A program made the position numbers and the translations under genes. Source: CAZYBO01 sp964645205 (GTDB lineage: Bacteria; Pseudomonadota; Alphaproteobacteria; Rickettsiales; SXRF01). From it: DNA of 64,000 nt. Numbering within the stretch: the first letter of the stretch is position 1; every line of letters starts with the position of its first letter. A model generated the notes under the pieces. That model had not been told where the DNA came from and did no database searches. It saw only the letters and a program-made list of their open reading frames with translations. Positions 1 through 7,403 of this stretch are shown one piece after another. The stretch lies in NCBI GenBank assembly GCA_964645205.1, contig CAZYBO010000003.1, positions 186,001 through 250,000 on the forward strand. Reading direction: 5' to 3'.

Positions 1-83
1 TAATTACATAATCTATTAATAATAGCACTGTACCATTACAGACCATAAATTCGTCACTTTTTGGTACAAAGGCTGAGGTTTCG

Positions 84-1088
84 TTGCGTATCCCCCCTCC
101 TTCGAGCGATTTCTTTCTGGCGGCTCTCATCATAGTGGCCTGTACCGCCCCGATGGTCCATTACGAATTCTTCGAATGGTGGTACGATCTCACGCGCCAG
201 TACGAAACATGGCAGCTCGATGAAGCGATATGTGTCTTATTCGGGATATTACTGGCCGGCACCGTTATGGAAGTACGGCACAATCGCCGCCTGAGCCGCG
301 CGCTCGCTGACCTGAGCGCTTCGCAACAATCACTCATCACCTCTAAAAAAGAGGAGTTCCAGAGCAAAAAAATGGCGGCTCTCGGCCAACTTTCCAGCGG
401 AATCGCGCATGAAATCAACAACGCGTTGCAACCAGTGCTCGGATTGAGTCAGGTCATCATACTGAATGCTCCCCAAGAGAACCCTCTGGTCAAGGAAGCT
501 TCTATCATGATTCACGAGAGCGCAAGACATATGCGTATGATCGTGCAGAATATCCTTTCATTTTCCCGTACCGGCTCATCGAGCAGGCATACAACTGAAT
601 CTTTAAAATTGCTTAAAGACACCCTTGATTTTTCTACAAGCGTGCTACCAAGCAGCCTTGAATTTAACATCGTATACAAAGATGGCGCGGAAACTCAACT
701 TGCCGTTGCCGCCATCCAGATCGACCGCACCGAACTGATACAGGTATTCACGAATATTTTGGCAAACTCAGCACACGCCATGAAAGACACAGGCACGATT
801 ACCATTACCATCAGCACCTCAAACGAAAATGGGGGCGATTATCTGCGCGTATGTATCAGCGACACAGGTTGCGGAATGGATAAAGGCACGATGGATCGTA
901 TATTCGAACCGTTTTATACGACTAAGCCTGAAGGAGAAGGTACAGGACTTGGCATGTCTACAGTCTATGGCATCATCAAATCCTGGGGTGGCAGCATCAG
1001 CGTTTCCAGCACGCTGGGCATCGGCACGGATATTGCCTTCACTGTCCCGCTTAACATTAACCCTTCATTGCTTACAAAGGTTGTTTGA
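84..1088 (+). CDS. Membrane sensor histidine kinase
   Basis: Likely two-component sensor kinase of 334 residues. Two hydrophobic segments (about 9-25 and 48-64) bracket a short periplasmic loop. A dimerisation and phospho-acceptor box follows with His109 in GIAHEINNALQP, and then a HATPase_c domain with an N box (NILANSAHAM), a G1 box (SDTGCGM) and a G2 box (GTGLGMSTVYGI). The start is TTG at 84, chosen because GAGG lies 5 bases upstream; there is no in-frame ATG nearby. The sensing part is very short, so the input signal is unknown. The next gene, a lone receiver, overlaps its stop codon and is the probable phosphorylation partner. An inverted repeat TGTACCA/TGGTACA (29-35 and 62-68) in the upstream region could be an operator, but that is a guess. 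Confidence 0.9.
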   Translation: MRIPPPSSDFFLAALIIVACTAPMVHYEFFEWWYDLTRQYETWQLDEAICVLFGILLAGTVMEVRHNRRLSRALADLSASQQSLITSKKEEFQSKKMAALGQLSSGIAHEINNALQPVLGLSQVIILNAPQENPLVKEASIMIHESARHMRMIVQNILSFSRTGSSSRHTTESLKLLKDTLDFSTSVLPSSLEFNIVYKDGAETQLAVAAIQIDRTELIQVFTNILANSAHAMKDTGTITITISTSNENGGDYLRVCISDTGCGMDKGTMDRIFEPFYTTKPEGEGTGLGMSTVYGIIKSWGGSISVSSTLGIGTDIAFTVPLNINPSLLTKVV

Positions 1089-1528
1089 TGGAATCCTCAC
1101 ATGTAATAGTAGAAGATGCTCGCCGTGAACCCTCAGCACTCAGCCAATTGAGAGTGCTGGTAGTAGAAGATCAAAAAAATACCTCTGAGACATTGAGGAT
1201 TATGCTACGCCAACTCGGTGTTGCTCAAGTTACCACCGCAACCAATGGCAAAGAAGCCTTCGATATTATCGAAAAAGGTGAACAGCCAATAGACCTTATC
1301 CTGTGTGACTGGAACATGCCAAAAATGACAGGTATTGAATTCCTACGCCAGATCCGTGGCGCCCAGCAACAGGTACCTTTCTTGATGATAACGGCGCGCG
1401 GTGATGAAAACTCTGTAGAAGTTGCCCGCAACTCGGGAGTTACCGGCTATATTCTCAAACCCTTTTCTTTGGGTGAGTTGGAGAAAAAAATCTTAGCGGT
1501 ACTTCAATTGAAAATATCGCACAGATAA
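1088..1528 (+). CDS. CheY-like single-domain response regulator
   Basis: A 146-residue protein made of one receiver domain (about residues 22-142) with no DNA-binding output domain. Visible receiver hallmarks are the acidic pair in VVEDQ, the phospho-acceptor Asp74 in LILCDWNMPKMTG, the Thr in MITARGD and the Lys in YILKPFS. The ATG at 1088 overlaps the kinase stop codon (TGATG), which implies translational coupling and a cognate pair. Such lone receivers usually act by protein contact, for example in a phosphorelay or on a motor or polar complex. Which target applies here cannot be told. Confidence 0.9.
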   Translation: MESSHVIVEDARREPSALSQLRVLVVEDQKNTSETLRIMLRQLGVAQVTTATNGKEAFDIIEKGEQPIDLILCDWNMPKMTGIEFLRQIRGAQQQVPFLMITARGDENSVEVARNSGVTGYILKPFSLGELEKKILAVLQLKISHR

Positions 1529-2178
1529 TGCACACGCTCAGCAAGCCCATGTACGCACTCGCCATCTGCCTATCAGCGTTGGCGGGATGCGTGGACGCGA
1601 TCGGGTTCCTTTACCTCGGTCGCTATTTCATCTCCTTCATGAGCGGCAATTCCACCCAGTTTGCGGTGAATCTTATATCCGGTAACGTCCCGGGCATCAC
1701 GCTGCTGGGCGGCATCATCGCGCTGTTCGTCACCGGCACCATGCTTGGCGTATGGGCACGCCATTTTTCAAAACCGCATGTACAAACCGTCAATGTGCTG
1801 GCGCTTGTCACCGCCCTGCTCACCGCCGCTGCCGTCAGTCACGCACTCGGCTGCGGTTTCCTGCCCATAGCGCTGATGACGCTGGCTATGGGTGCAGAAA
1901 ACGCCGTATTCCAGCGCAACGGCGAAGTGGTCGTCGGCCTAACCTACATGACCGGTGCCCTCGTCAAACTCGGCCAGCGCCTCGCCAACGCAGCCTTAGG
2001 CGGCTCAAAATTCGCATGGGTTCCCTATTTGCTCCTTTGGCTCGGCCTACTCTGCGGCGGCGCCGCCGGCACCCTGCTATTCTTCACACTCGGCCTCGAC
2101 AGCCTATGGGTCGCCGTGGCATGGGCGGGAGCGCTTACAATACTGACATGGGCATTCAGGGATACGTTGGCGACTTAA
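1528..2178 (+). CDS. YoaK/DUF1275 family integral membrane protein
   Basis: A 216-residue, very hydrophobic protein with about six transmembrane segments. It resembles the YoaK (DUF1275) family: the early CVDAIGFLYLGRYFISFMSGNST stretch, whose core is DAIGFL and FMSGN, is typical, as is a later AMGAENAVF motif. The molecular function of the family is not established. The start codon shares one base with the stop of the receiver gene (TAATG), so it is probably the third gene of the kinase operon, although a functional link to signalling is only suggested by position. Confidence 0.8.
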   Translation: MHTLSKPMYALAICLSALAGCVDAIGFLYLGRYFISFMSGNSTQFAVNLISGNVPGITLLGGIIALFVTGTMLGVWARHFSKPHVQTVNVLALVTALLTAAAVSHALGCGFLPIALMTLAMGAENAVFQRNGEVVVGLTYMTGALVKLGQRLANAALGGSKFAWVPYLLLWLGLLCGGAAGTLLFFTLGLDSLWVAVAWAGALTILTWAFRDTLAT

Positions 2179-2188
2179 ACTATTACCC

Positions 2189-2218
2189 TTGACATGCAAC
2201 CAAATAGTTGCCTATTAT
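2189..2218 (+). promoter_or_regulatory. Sigma70-type promoter with internal operator for the ArsR/SRPBCC pair
   Basis: A perfect TTGACA (2189-2194) and a TATTAT (2213-2218) are separated by 18 bp. The spacer holds the inverted repeat GCAAC-N6-GTTGC (2196-2211), well placed for an ArsR-type repressor to block polymerase. The expected transcription start, near 2225, coincides with the ATG at 2224, so the mRNA is probably leaderless. Confidence 0.75.
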
Positions 2219-2223
2219 AGGGC

Positions 2224-2553
2224 ATGGTTACTGAAGACGATAAAATATTCAAAGCTCTGGCAGATGCCAGCCGTCGGCAGCTATTAGACAGATTGCGCGC
2301 CGAAGGTGGTTTGTCATTGGGCGATTTATGCGAAACGCATGATATGAGCCGTCAGGCAGTAACCAAGCATCTTGCATTGCTGGAAGCGGCCGGTCTGGTC
2401 GTCACCAAAAAGCAAGGACGCGAAAAACTGCATTACTTAAACCCGATGCCCATCAGCGAAATCTACAGCCGCTGGATTGGCAAGTTTGAGCAATCGCGGA
2501 TAGAAGCGCTGCAAACCCTCAAACAAGCCCTACAGGAGAAAGAAAATGACTAA
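2224..2553 (+). CDS. ArsR family transcriptional regulator
   Basis: A 109-residue winged-helix repressor. The pattern KALADASRRQLLDRL, then LSLGDLCETHDMSRQAVTKHLALLEAAGLV (recognition helix about residues 47-60) and a wing ending in GREKLHYLNP, is that of the ArsR subgroup paired with SRPBCC/AHSA1 proteins. No metal-binding Cys cluster is visible, so it is unlikely to be a metal sensor. It overlaps the next gene by 8 bp. Autoregulation through the GCAAC-N6-GTTGC element in its own promoter is likely. No ribosome binding site fits within the expected transcript, which agrees with leaderless translation. Confidence 0.9.
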   Translation: MVTEDDKIFKALADASRRQLLDRLRAEGGLSLGDLCETHDMSRQAVTKHLALLEAAGLVVTKKQGREKLHYLNPMPISEIYSRWIGKFEQSRIEALQTLKQALQEKEND

Positions 2554-3022
2554 AACAGAGCAACACTACACCCTCTTCATAAACACCACGGCTGAGAAAT
2601 GCTGGAAAGCGATTACCAACCCTGAATTTTCCCGCCAGTATTGGGGTGGGCATGCCAATATTTCTGATTGGAAAGAAGGGTCCCGCTGGCAGCATGAAGA
2701 TACCAACAGCGGCAATGCCGTGCGCGTCGCCGGTAAAGTGCTGGAAAGCAATCCGCCGAAACGCCTTGTCATTTCGTGGTTTTCGCCGGACAATGAAGCC
2801 GATGTCTCCGAAGTTATTTTTACTATCGAGCCCGTGCAGAATTTGGTGCGGCTCGATGTCACTCATCACAAATTTACGCCCGATTCCGCTATGGCCGGTG
2901 CGGTGGCTAATGGCTGGCCTGCTGTATTGTGCAGCCTCAAAACCTATCTGGAAACGGGTACAGGCTTTGACCTTATGGCTATATTCGGCAGAGGCTGCGG
3001 CAGCAAGAACGCAGCGGCGTAA
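2546..3022 (+). CDS. SRPBCC (AHSA1-like) family protein
   Basis: A 158-residue START-like fold protein of the Aha1 C-terminal (AHSA1) group, recognised by TAEKCWKAITNPEFSRQYWGG near the N terminus, VLESNPPKRLVISW in the middle and the terminal helix with GWPAVLCSLKTYLETG. Members bind hydrophobic ligands in a cavity; no substrate can be named. A ribosome binding site AGGAG lies about 8 bases before the ATG, inside the end of the regulator gene. The ArsR-SRPBCC pairing is common, and the regulator probably controls this gene. A hairpin followed by a short T-rich run lies just downstream. Confidence 0.88.
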   Translation: MTKTEQHYTLFINTTAEKCWKAITNPEFSRQYWGGHANISDWKEGSRWQHEDTNSGNAVRVAGKVLESNPPKRLVISWFSPDNEADVSEVIFTIEPVQNLVRLDVTHHKFTPDSAMAGAVANGWPAVLCSLKTYLETGTGFDLMAIFGRGCGSKNAAA

Positions 3023-3031
3023 TAACTATTG

Positions 3032-3068
3032 GGGTGCCTTGTTCTATCAGAACTTGGCACCCATTTTA
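3032..3068 (+). terminator. Probable terminator of the ArsR/SRPBCC operon
   Basis: A GGGTGCC/GGCACCC stem (3032-3038 with 3056-3062) is extended inside by GTTCT/AGAAC after a two-base mismatch, and is followed by ATTTTAT. The T tract is weak, so the efficiency is uncertain. Confidence 0.55.
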
Positions 3069-3169
3069 TGCTTTCCAGATGAATATACGCCAAAATTATG
3101 CACCACGCGTAAGCACGGCCTTCGATTGCCTGACGAAGGCGTCAGCCACCCGAAGCCGTAGGCGAAGCG

Positions 3170-3254
3170 TGGTGCGGGTGAAGGGACTTGAACCCCTACG
3201 CCTTGCGGCGCCAGAACCTAAATCTGGTGCGTCTGCCAATTCCGCCACACCCGC
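3170..3254 (-). tRNA. tRNA-Leu (anticodon UAG)
   Basis: Read on the minus strand, the 85-nt gene starts with acceptor GCGGGTG and ends with CACCCGC-A-CCA, CCA included. The anticodon stem CCAGA/TCTGG closes loop TTTAGGT with anticodon TAG, and a long variable arm (GCGCCGCAAGGCG) marks a class II tRNA. The T-arm is GGGGTTCAAGTCCC. It would read CUN leucine codons. The 3' CCA is encoded. A TATAAT on the minus strand near 3283-3288 may be its -10 box. Confidence 0.95.
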
Positions 3255-3321
3255 ATATTTCGCAACTATTGATTAATATCAGTATATTATAGAAAATCGG
3301 GGGCAAATTTCCGACTTGCTA

Positions 3322-3350
3322 CTGGTAATGGGTGGATAATTCCCCTATAT
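3322..3350 (+). promoter_or_regulatory. Possible heat-shock (sigma32-type) promoter of lon
   Basis: CTGG (3322-3325), 18 bp, then CCTATAT (3344-3350) followed by TT. The alphaproteobacterial sigma32 consensus, as I recall it, is CTTG-N17/18-CYTATNT, so the -10 part matches fully and the -35 part differs at one base. The position, 63 bp before the lon start, and the heat-shock role of Lon make this plausible but unproven. Confidence 0.35.
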
Positions 3351-3412
3351 TTAAATAGCAAGCTCAATCGCACGCTCCCCCACCCGTTTAGCCAAGGTTG
3401 TAGTCAGTATTT

Positions 3413-5830
3413 ATGGAACAGAAGAACGAACCCAAGCTCGATACGTTTCCCCTTTTACCGCTGCGCGACATCGTGGTGTTCCCGTCGATGGTCGTGCCCC
3501 TGTTCGTCGGCCGCGACAAGTCGGTGCGCGCGCTGGAAGAGGTGGTAAAGCGCGAAGGCAAGATCCTGCTGGCCACCCAGCGCAACGGCGGCGTGGACGA
3601 CCCGAAAGAAACCGACATCTACCGCGTGGGCACGCTGGGCAACATCCTGCAGCTCCTGCGCCTGCCCGACGGCACGGTGAAAGTGCTGGTCGAGGGCACG
3701 GCGCGCGCGCGCGTCCATGATTTCCTCGAAAACCCCGATTATTTCCAGGTTTCCGCCGAGCAGATCGCCGAAGATGACGGCGACAAGCAGGAAATTGAAG
3801 CCATGTTCCGCACGGTGCTCGCGCAGTTCGAGCAGTATGTGAAGCTGAACAAGAAAATCCAGCCGGAAACGCTCGGCACCATCAACAAGATCACCGACCC
3901 CAGCCTGCTGGCCGATACCATCGCGGCGCATATGTCGGTAGACATCGCCGAGAAGCAGAAAATCCTCGAAATGCTCAACGTATCCGAGCGTCTTGAGCAT
4001 ATTTTTGGGCTGATGGAAAGCGAGATTGCCGTGCTCAACACCGAGCGCCGTATCCGCTCACGCGTGAAGCGCCAGATGGAAAAAACCCAGCGCGAATATT
4101 ACCTCAACGAGCAGATGAAGGCGATCCAGAAAGAACTCGGCGAATCCGAGGACGGCAAGGACGAAATCGGGGAGTTGGAAGATAAAATCAAGAAAATCCG
4201 ACTGTCTAAAGAAGCCAAGGAAAAAGCGCTGGCCGAAGTCAAGAAACTGCGCACCATGAGCAGCATGTCGGCGGAAGCCTCGGTCATTCGCAACTATCTC
4301 GACTGGATCGTGTCGCTGCCGTGGAAAAAACCCACACGCATCACCAACGACCTCAAGAACGCAGACAAAATTCTGGAAACCGACCATTACGGGCTGGATA
4401 AAGTCAAAGACCGCATCCTCGAATATCTTGCCGTGCAGCAACGCACCAACAAGGTCAAAAGCCAGATACTCTGCATCGTAGGGCCTCCGGGCGTAGGTAA
4501 AACCTCGCTGGCGAAATCTATTGCCCGCGCCACAGGGCGCAATTTTGTGCGTATTTCGCTGGGCGGCGTGCGCGACGAAGCGGAAATCCGCGGCCACCGC
4601 CGCACCTATATCGGCTCCATGCCCGGTAAAATCATCCAGTCGATGAAAAAGGCCAAGTCGTCGAACCCGCTTTTCCTGCTCGACGAAATCGACAAGATGG
4701 GCAACGATTTCCGCGGCGATCCGGCGGCAGCGCTCCTTGAAGTGCTCGACCCGGAACAGAACCACACCTTCAACGACCACTATCTCGAAGTCGATTACGA
4801 TTTGTCGGATGTGATGTTCGTAGCCACGGCGAATTCCTACAACATGCCGCGCCCCCTGCTCGATCGTTTGGAAATCATTCGCATCCCCGGTTACACTGAG
4901 GACGAAAAGGTACATATCGCCAAGCGCCACCTCATCCCCAAGCAGATGAAACTGCACGGGCTGAAGGATAGCGAATGGTCAATCACCGAAGATTCCCTGC
5001 GCGACGTCATCCGCTACTACACACGTGAAGCGGGCGTGCGCAACCTTGAACGCGAAATCGCAAACCTCGCGCGCAAATCGGTCAAGGAAATCCTGATGAA
5101 AGGCCGCAAGGCGCTGAAAATGACCGCCGCCAATCTCGGTAAGTTCGCAGGCGTGCGCAAATATTCCTACGGTGAAGTCGAAAAAGAAGATTTAGTAGGC
5201 ATGTGCACCGGGCTTGCGTGGATGGAAACGGGCGGCGACTTGCTCGTTATTGAAGCAGTAGCCATGCACGGCAAAGGCAAAATGGTCATCACCGGCAAGC
5301 TCGGCGATGTGATGCAGGAATCGGTGCAGGCAGCGGCGTCCTACGTGCGCTCGCGCTCGCTGGATTTCGGCATCATTCCGCCGGTATTCCAGACCAAGGA
5401 CATCCACGTCCACGTCCCCGAAGGCGCAACGCCGAAAGACGGCCCCTCGGCCGGTATCGCCATGACCACCGCCATCGTATCGGTGCTCACCGGCATCCCC
5501 GTGAAGAAAAACGTGGCGATGACGGGCGAAGTGACCCTGCGCGGCCGCGTGCTGCCCATCGGCGGGCTGAAGGAAAAACTGCTGGCGGCATTGCGCGGCG
5601 GCATCACTACCGTGCTCATCCCGCAGGAAAACGTCAAAGACCTTGAGGATATTCCGGAAAACGTGAAGCGCGACCTTACCCTTATCCCCGTTACCACGGT
5701 GGACGATGTGCTAAAGCACGCGCTGGTGCGTATGCCGGATCCGGTTGAATGGAAAGACCCCAAGGAAGCGGCTATTCCCCCCGCTGCAGCCATCAAGCCC
5801 GAAGGCGAAGACGGTATCATTACGCACTAG
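3413..5830 (+). CDS. lon: ATP-dependent protease Lon
   Basis: An 805-residue cytoplasmic AAA+ serine protease that degrades misfolded and regulatory proteins. The order is a LonN substrate-binding domain (about 10-205), a coiled-coil region (about 215-290), the AAA+ module with Walker A GPPGVGKT (from residue 357) and Walker B FLLDEIDK, and the C-terminal protease domain. The catalytic Ser679 in KDGPSAG and Lys722 in GGLKEK fall at the same numbers as in E. coli Lon. Length is normal. The gene stands alone between tRNA-Leu and a convergent gene. In many alphaproteobacteria Lon degrades cell-cycle regulators such as DnaA and CcrM, which may apply here. The ribosome binding site is weak. Confidence 0.98.
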   Translation: MEQKNEPKLDTFPLLPLRDIVVFPSMVVPLFVGRDKSVRALEEVVKREGKILLATQRNGGVDDPKETDIYRVGTLGNILQLLRLPDGTVKVLVEGTARARVHDFLENPDYFQVSAEQIAEDDGDKQEIEAMFRTVLAQFEQYVKLNKKIQPETLGTINKITDPSLLADTIAAHMSVDIAEKQKILEMLNVSERLEHIFGLMESEIAVLNTERRIRSRVKRQMEKTQREYYLNEQMKAIQKELGESEDGKDEIGELEDKIKKIRLSKEAKEKALAEVKKLRTMSSMSAEASVIRNYLDWIVSLPWKKPTRITNDLKNADKILETDHYGLDKVKDRILEYLAVQQRTNKVKSQILCIVGPPGVGKTSLAKSIARATGRNFVRISLGGVRDEAEIRGHRRTYIGSMPGKIIQSMKKAKSSNPLFLLDEIDKMGNDFRGDPAAALLEVLDPEQNHTFNDHYLEVDYDLSDVMFVATANSYNMPRPLLDRLEIIRIPGYTEDEKVHIAKRHLIPKQMKLHGLKDSEWSITEDSLRDVIRYYTREAGVRNLEREIANLARKSVKEILMKGRKALKMTAANLGKFAGVRKYSYGEVEKEDLVGMCTGLAWMETGGDLLVIEAVAMHGKGKMVITGKLGDVMQESVQAAASYVRSRSLDFGIIPPVFQTKDIHVHVPEGATPKDGPSAGIAMTTAIVSVLTGIPVKKNVAMTGEVTLRGRVLPIGGLKEKLLAALRGGITTVLIPQENVKDLEDIPENVKRDLTLIPVTTVDDVLKHALVRMPDPVEWKDPKEAAIPPAAAIKPEGEDGIITH

Positions 5831-5842
5831 GCGTAAGCATGG

Positions 5843-6538
5843 TTATTGGCGGTGAAGCAATTCCGGCTGTAGCGCCAGCATATCCAGCCCCCGCTGCAGC
5901 GATATGAAATATCCTTCCGCAAGCAATGTGTCGGTGGTCGCTTTTTTGTCTTCGTCGCTTAGCCGGTCGAATTCCATATTGATGATCGCGGGCTTGTGGC
6001 TGCGAAAATCCCATTGCCTGAGTATCTGATAATCGAACCCCTCCGTATCGATCTGTAATACGTCCACACGCGGCAAAGGATAGGCTTCCAGCAAAGCCGC
6101 CAGCGGGACGGTACCGATCTCCGTTCTGGTGACGTACTGCATAATATTGCTGAATCCCCATTTCTGCAAAAACACTTCCTGATTGAGTATGTGCTGCTCA
6201 TAGAACGACGATATACCAAGCACCCACGGCGGCAGCCCGTGCGTCTGGACGGTCGCCGGATCGATATAATAAAAAGGCGAAAATCCACGATCATGACCGA
6301 TCGCGGTATTGGCAAAAAACAACCCTTCACGCCCCTCATAAAATTTTGTCAGACGCGAAAAATGAAACGGTAGTGGCTCGACCAGCACGCCGTGCCAGCA
6401 ATGCTGCAGGATCAGTTTATGCAGCGGGTCGAAACTCTCGCCGTCCATCGCGCCGATCTGCAGGAAATAAACCTGCGTGCGCCTGGCTGAGAGAAATCCG
6501 GCCATCACCTCAAGCGTGGTAGGGACATCATCCTGCAT
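5843..6538 (-). CDS. FkbM family methyltransferase
   Basis: A 231-residue SAM-dependent methyltransferase of the FkbM type. The glycine-rich SAM motif appears as FLQIGAMDGESFDPL (about 25-39), the acidic ribose-binding motif as LVEPLP, and the FkbM hallmark DVLQIDTEGFDYQIL near 160-174. The family methylates hydroxyls of sugars or polyketides; no substrate is evident. The start at 6538 lies 4 bases after the purU stop codon; a longer reading frame into purU exists, but its extra residues look like translated purU antiframe and do not match the family. It is convergent with lon, 12 bp away, and is the last gene of the divL-purU run. Confidence 0.85.
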   Translation of the reverse strand: MQDDVPTTLEVMAGFLSARRTQVYFLQIGAMDGESFDPLHKLILQHCWHGVLVEPLPFHFSRLTKFYEGREGLFFANTAIGHDRGFSPFYYIDPATVQTHGLPPWVLGISSFYEQHILNQEVFLQKWGFSNIMQYVTRTEIGTVPLAALLEAYPLPRVDVLQIDTEGFDYQILRQWDFRSHKPAIINMEFDRLSDEDKKATTDTLLAEGYFISLQRGLDMLALQPELLHRQ

Positions 6539-6542
6539 GGGC

Positions 6543-7403
6543 TTACCTGAATACCACCGTCTTGCGCCCGTTGAGCAGCACGCGGTGCTCAATATGGAAC
6601 TTCAGCGCACGAGCAAGTACGGCGCATTCTATATCACGACCGATAGCGGCCAAATCTTCCGGCTGGTTGGTATGATCGACGCGGGCGACTTCCTGTTCGA
6701 TGATCGGTCCCTCGTCAAGATCAGTGGTGACATAATGCGCGGTAGCGCCGATCAGCTTCACGCCGCGATCGAATGCCTGCGCGTAGGGACGAGCCCCCTT
6801 GAAGCTAGGAAGGAAGGAATGGTGGATATTGATCGCCCGCCCCGCCAACGCCTTGCACATGGAAGGAGAAAGTATCTGCATATAGCGCGCCAGCACCACC
6901 ACATCGATATGGTGCTGCTGCACGAGCGCCAGAACTGCCGTCTCCTGCGCTTCCTTTCCTCCTGCTTCCACCGGCAAATAATGGAACGGGATACCGTGCC
7001 ATTTCGCGACATGCTCCCAATCCTTGTGGTTTGATACGATCGCAGGGATGTCGATAGGTAACTGGCCGGTAGCATGGCGGTGCAGCAAGTCATTCAGGCA
7101 ATGGCCGTATTTCGACACCATGACCAGCACGCGGCTTTTGGTGTGTTTATCGTTGATCTGCCATTGCATGGAAAACCGCTCGCCGATCTGTTCGCGGAAC
7201 CGTCTGCGCAGCAACTCGCCGTCGGGCGCGCCCACTTCGGTTGCAAACTCCACGCGCATGAAAAACGTGCCGGTAGAAGCATCGCCGAACTGCGCCGATT
7301 CAATAATAAACCCGAACTGTTCAGCAAGGAAGCTGCTGACCGCCGCTACAATACCGCGCACGTCTTTGCAGGAAAGCGTAAGTATATAGCGTGTGCTGTC
7401 CAT
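6543..7403 (-). CDS. purU: Formyltetrahydrofolate deformylase
   Basis: A 286-residue enzyme that hydrolyses 10-formyl-THF to THF and formate, balancing the one-carbon pool and feeding PurT-type purine synthesis. An N-terminal ACT domain (about 5-85) is followed by a formyltransferase-fold domain with the catalytic Asn-His-Asp set visible in INIHHSFLPSF and in HYVTTDLDEGPII. The start codon directly follows the stop of the divL-like gene (TAAATG), so the two are co-translated. Confusion with GART (PurN) is unlikely because of the ACT domain. Confidence 0.96.
   Translation of the reverse strand: MDSTRYILTLSCKDVRGIVAAVSSFLAEQFGFIIESAQFGDASTGTFFMRVEFATEVGAPDGELLRRRFREQIGERFSMQWQINDKHTKSRVLVMVSKYGHCLNDLLHRHATGQLPIDIPAIVSNHKDWEHVAKWHGIPFHYLPVEAGGKEAQETAVLALVQQHHIDVVVLARYMQILSPSMCKALAGRAINIHHSFLPSFKGARPYAQAFDRGVKLIGATAHYVTTDLDEGPIIEQEVARVDHTNQPEDLAAIGRDIECAVLARALKFHIEHRVLLNGRKTVVFR

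Noticed and set aside
3034..3276. A small open frame across the tRNA-Leu region.
   Set aside because: It runs through the tRNA gene on the opposite strand and has no coding features.
4058..4957. A 299-codon open frame antisense to lon.
   Set aside because: Same shadow pattern over a highly conserved gene.
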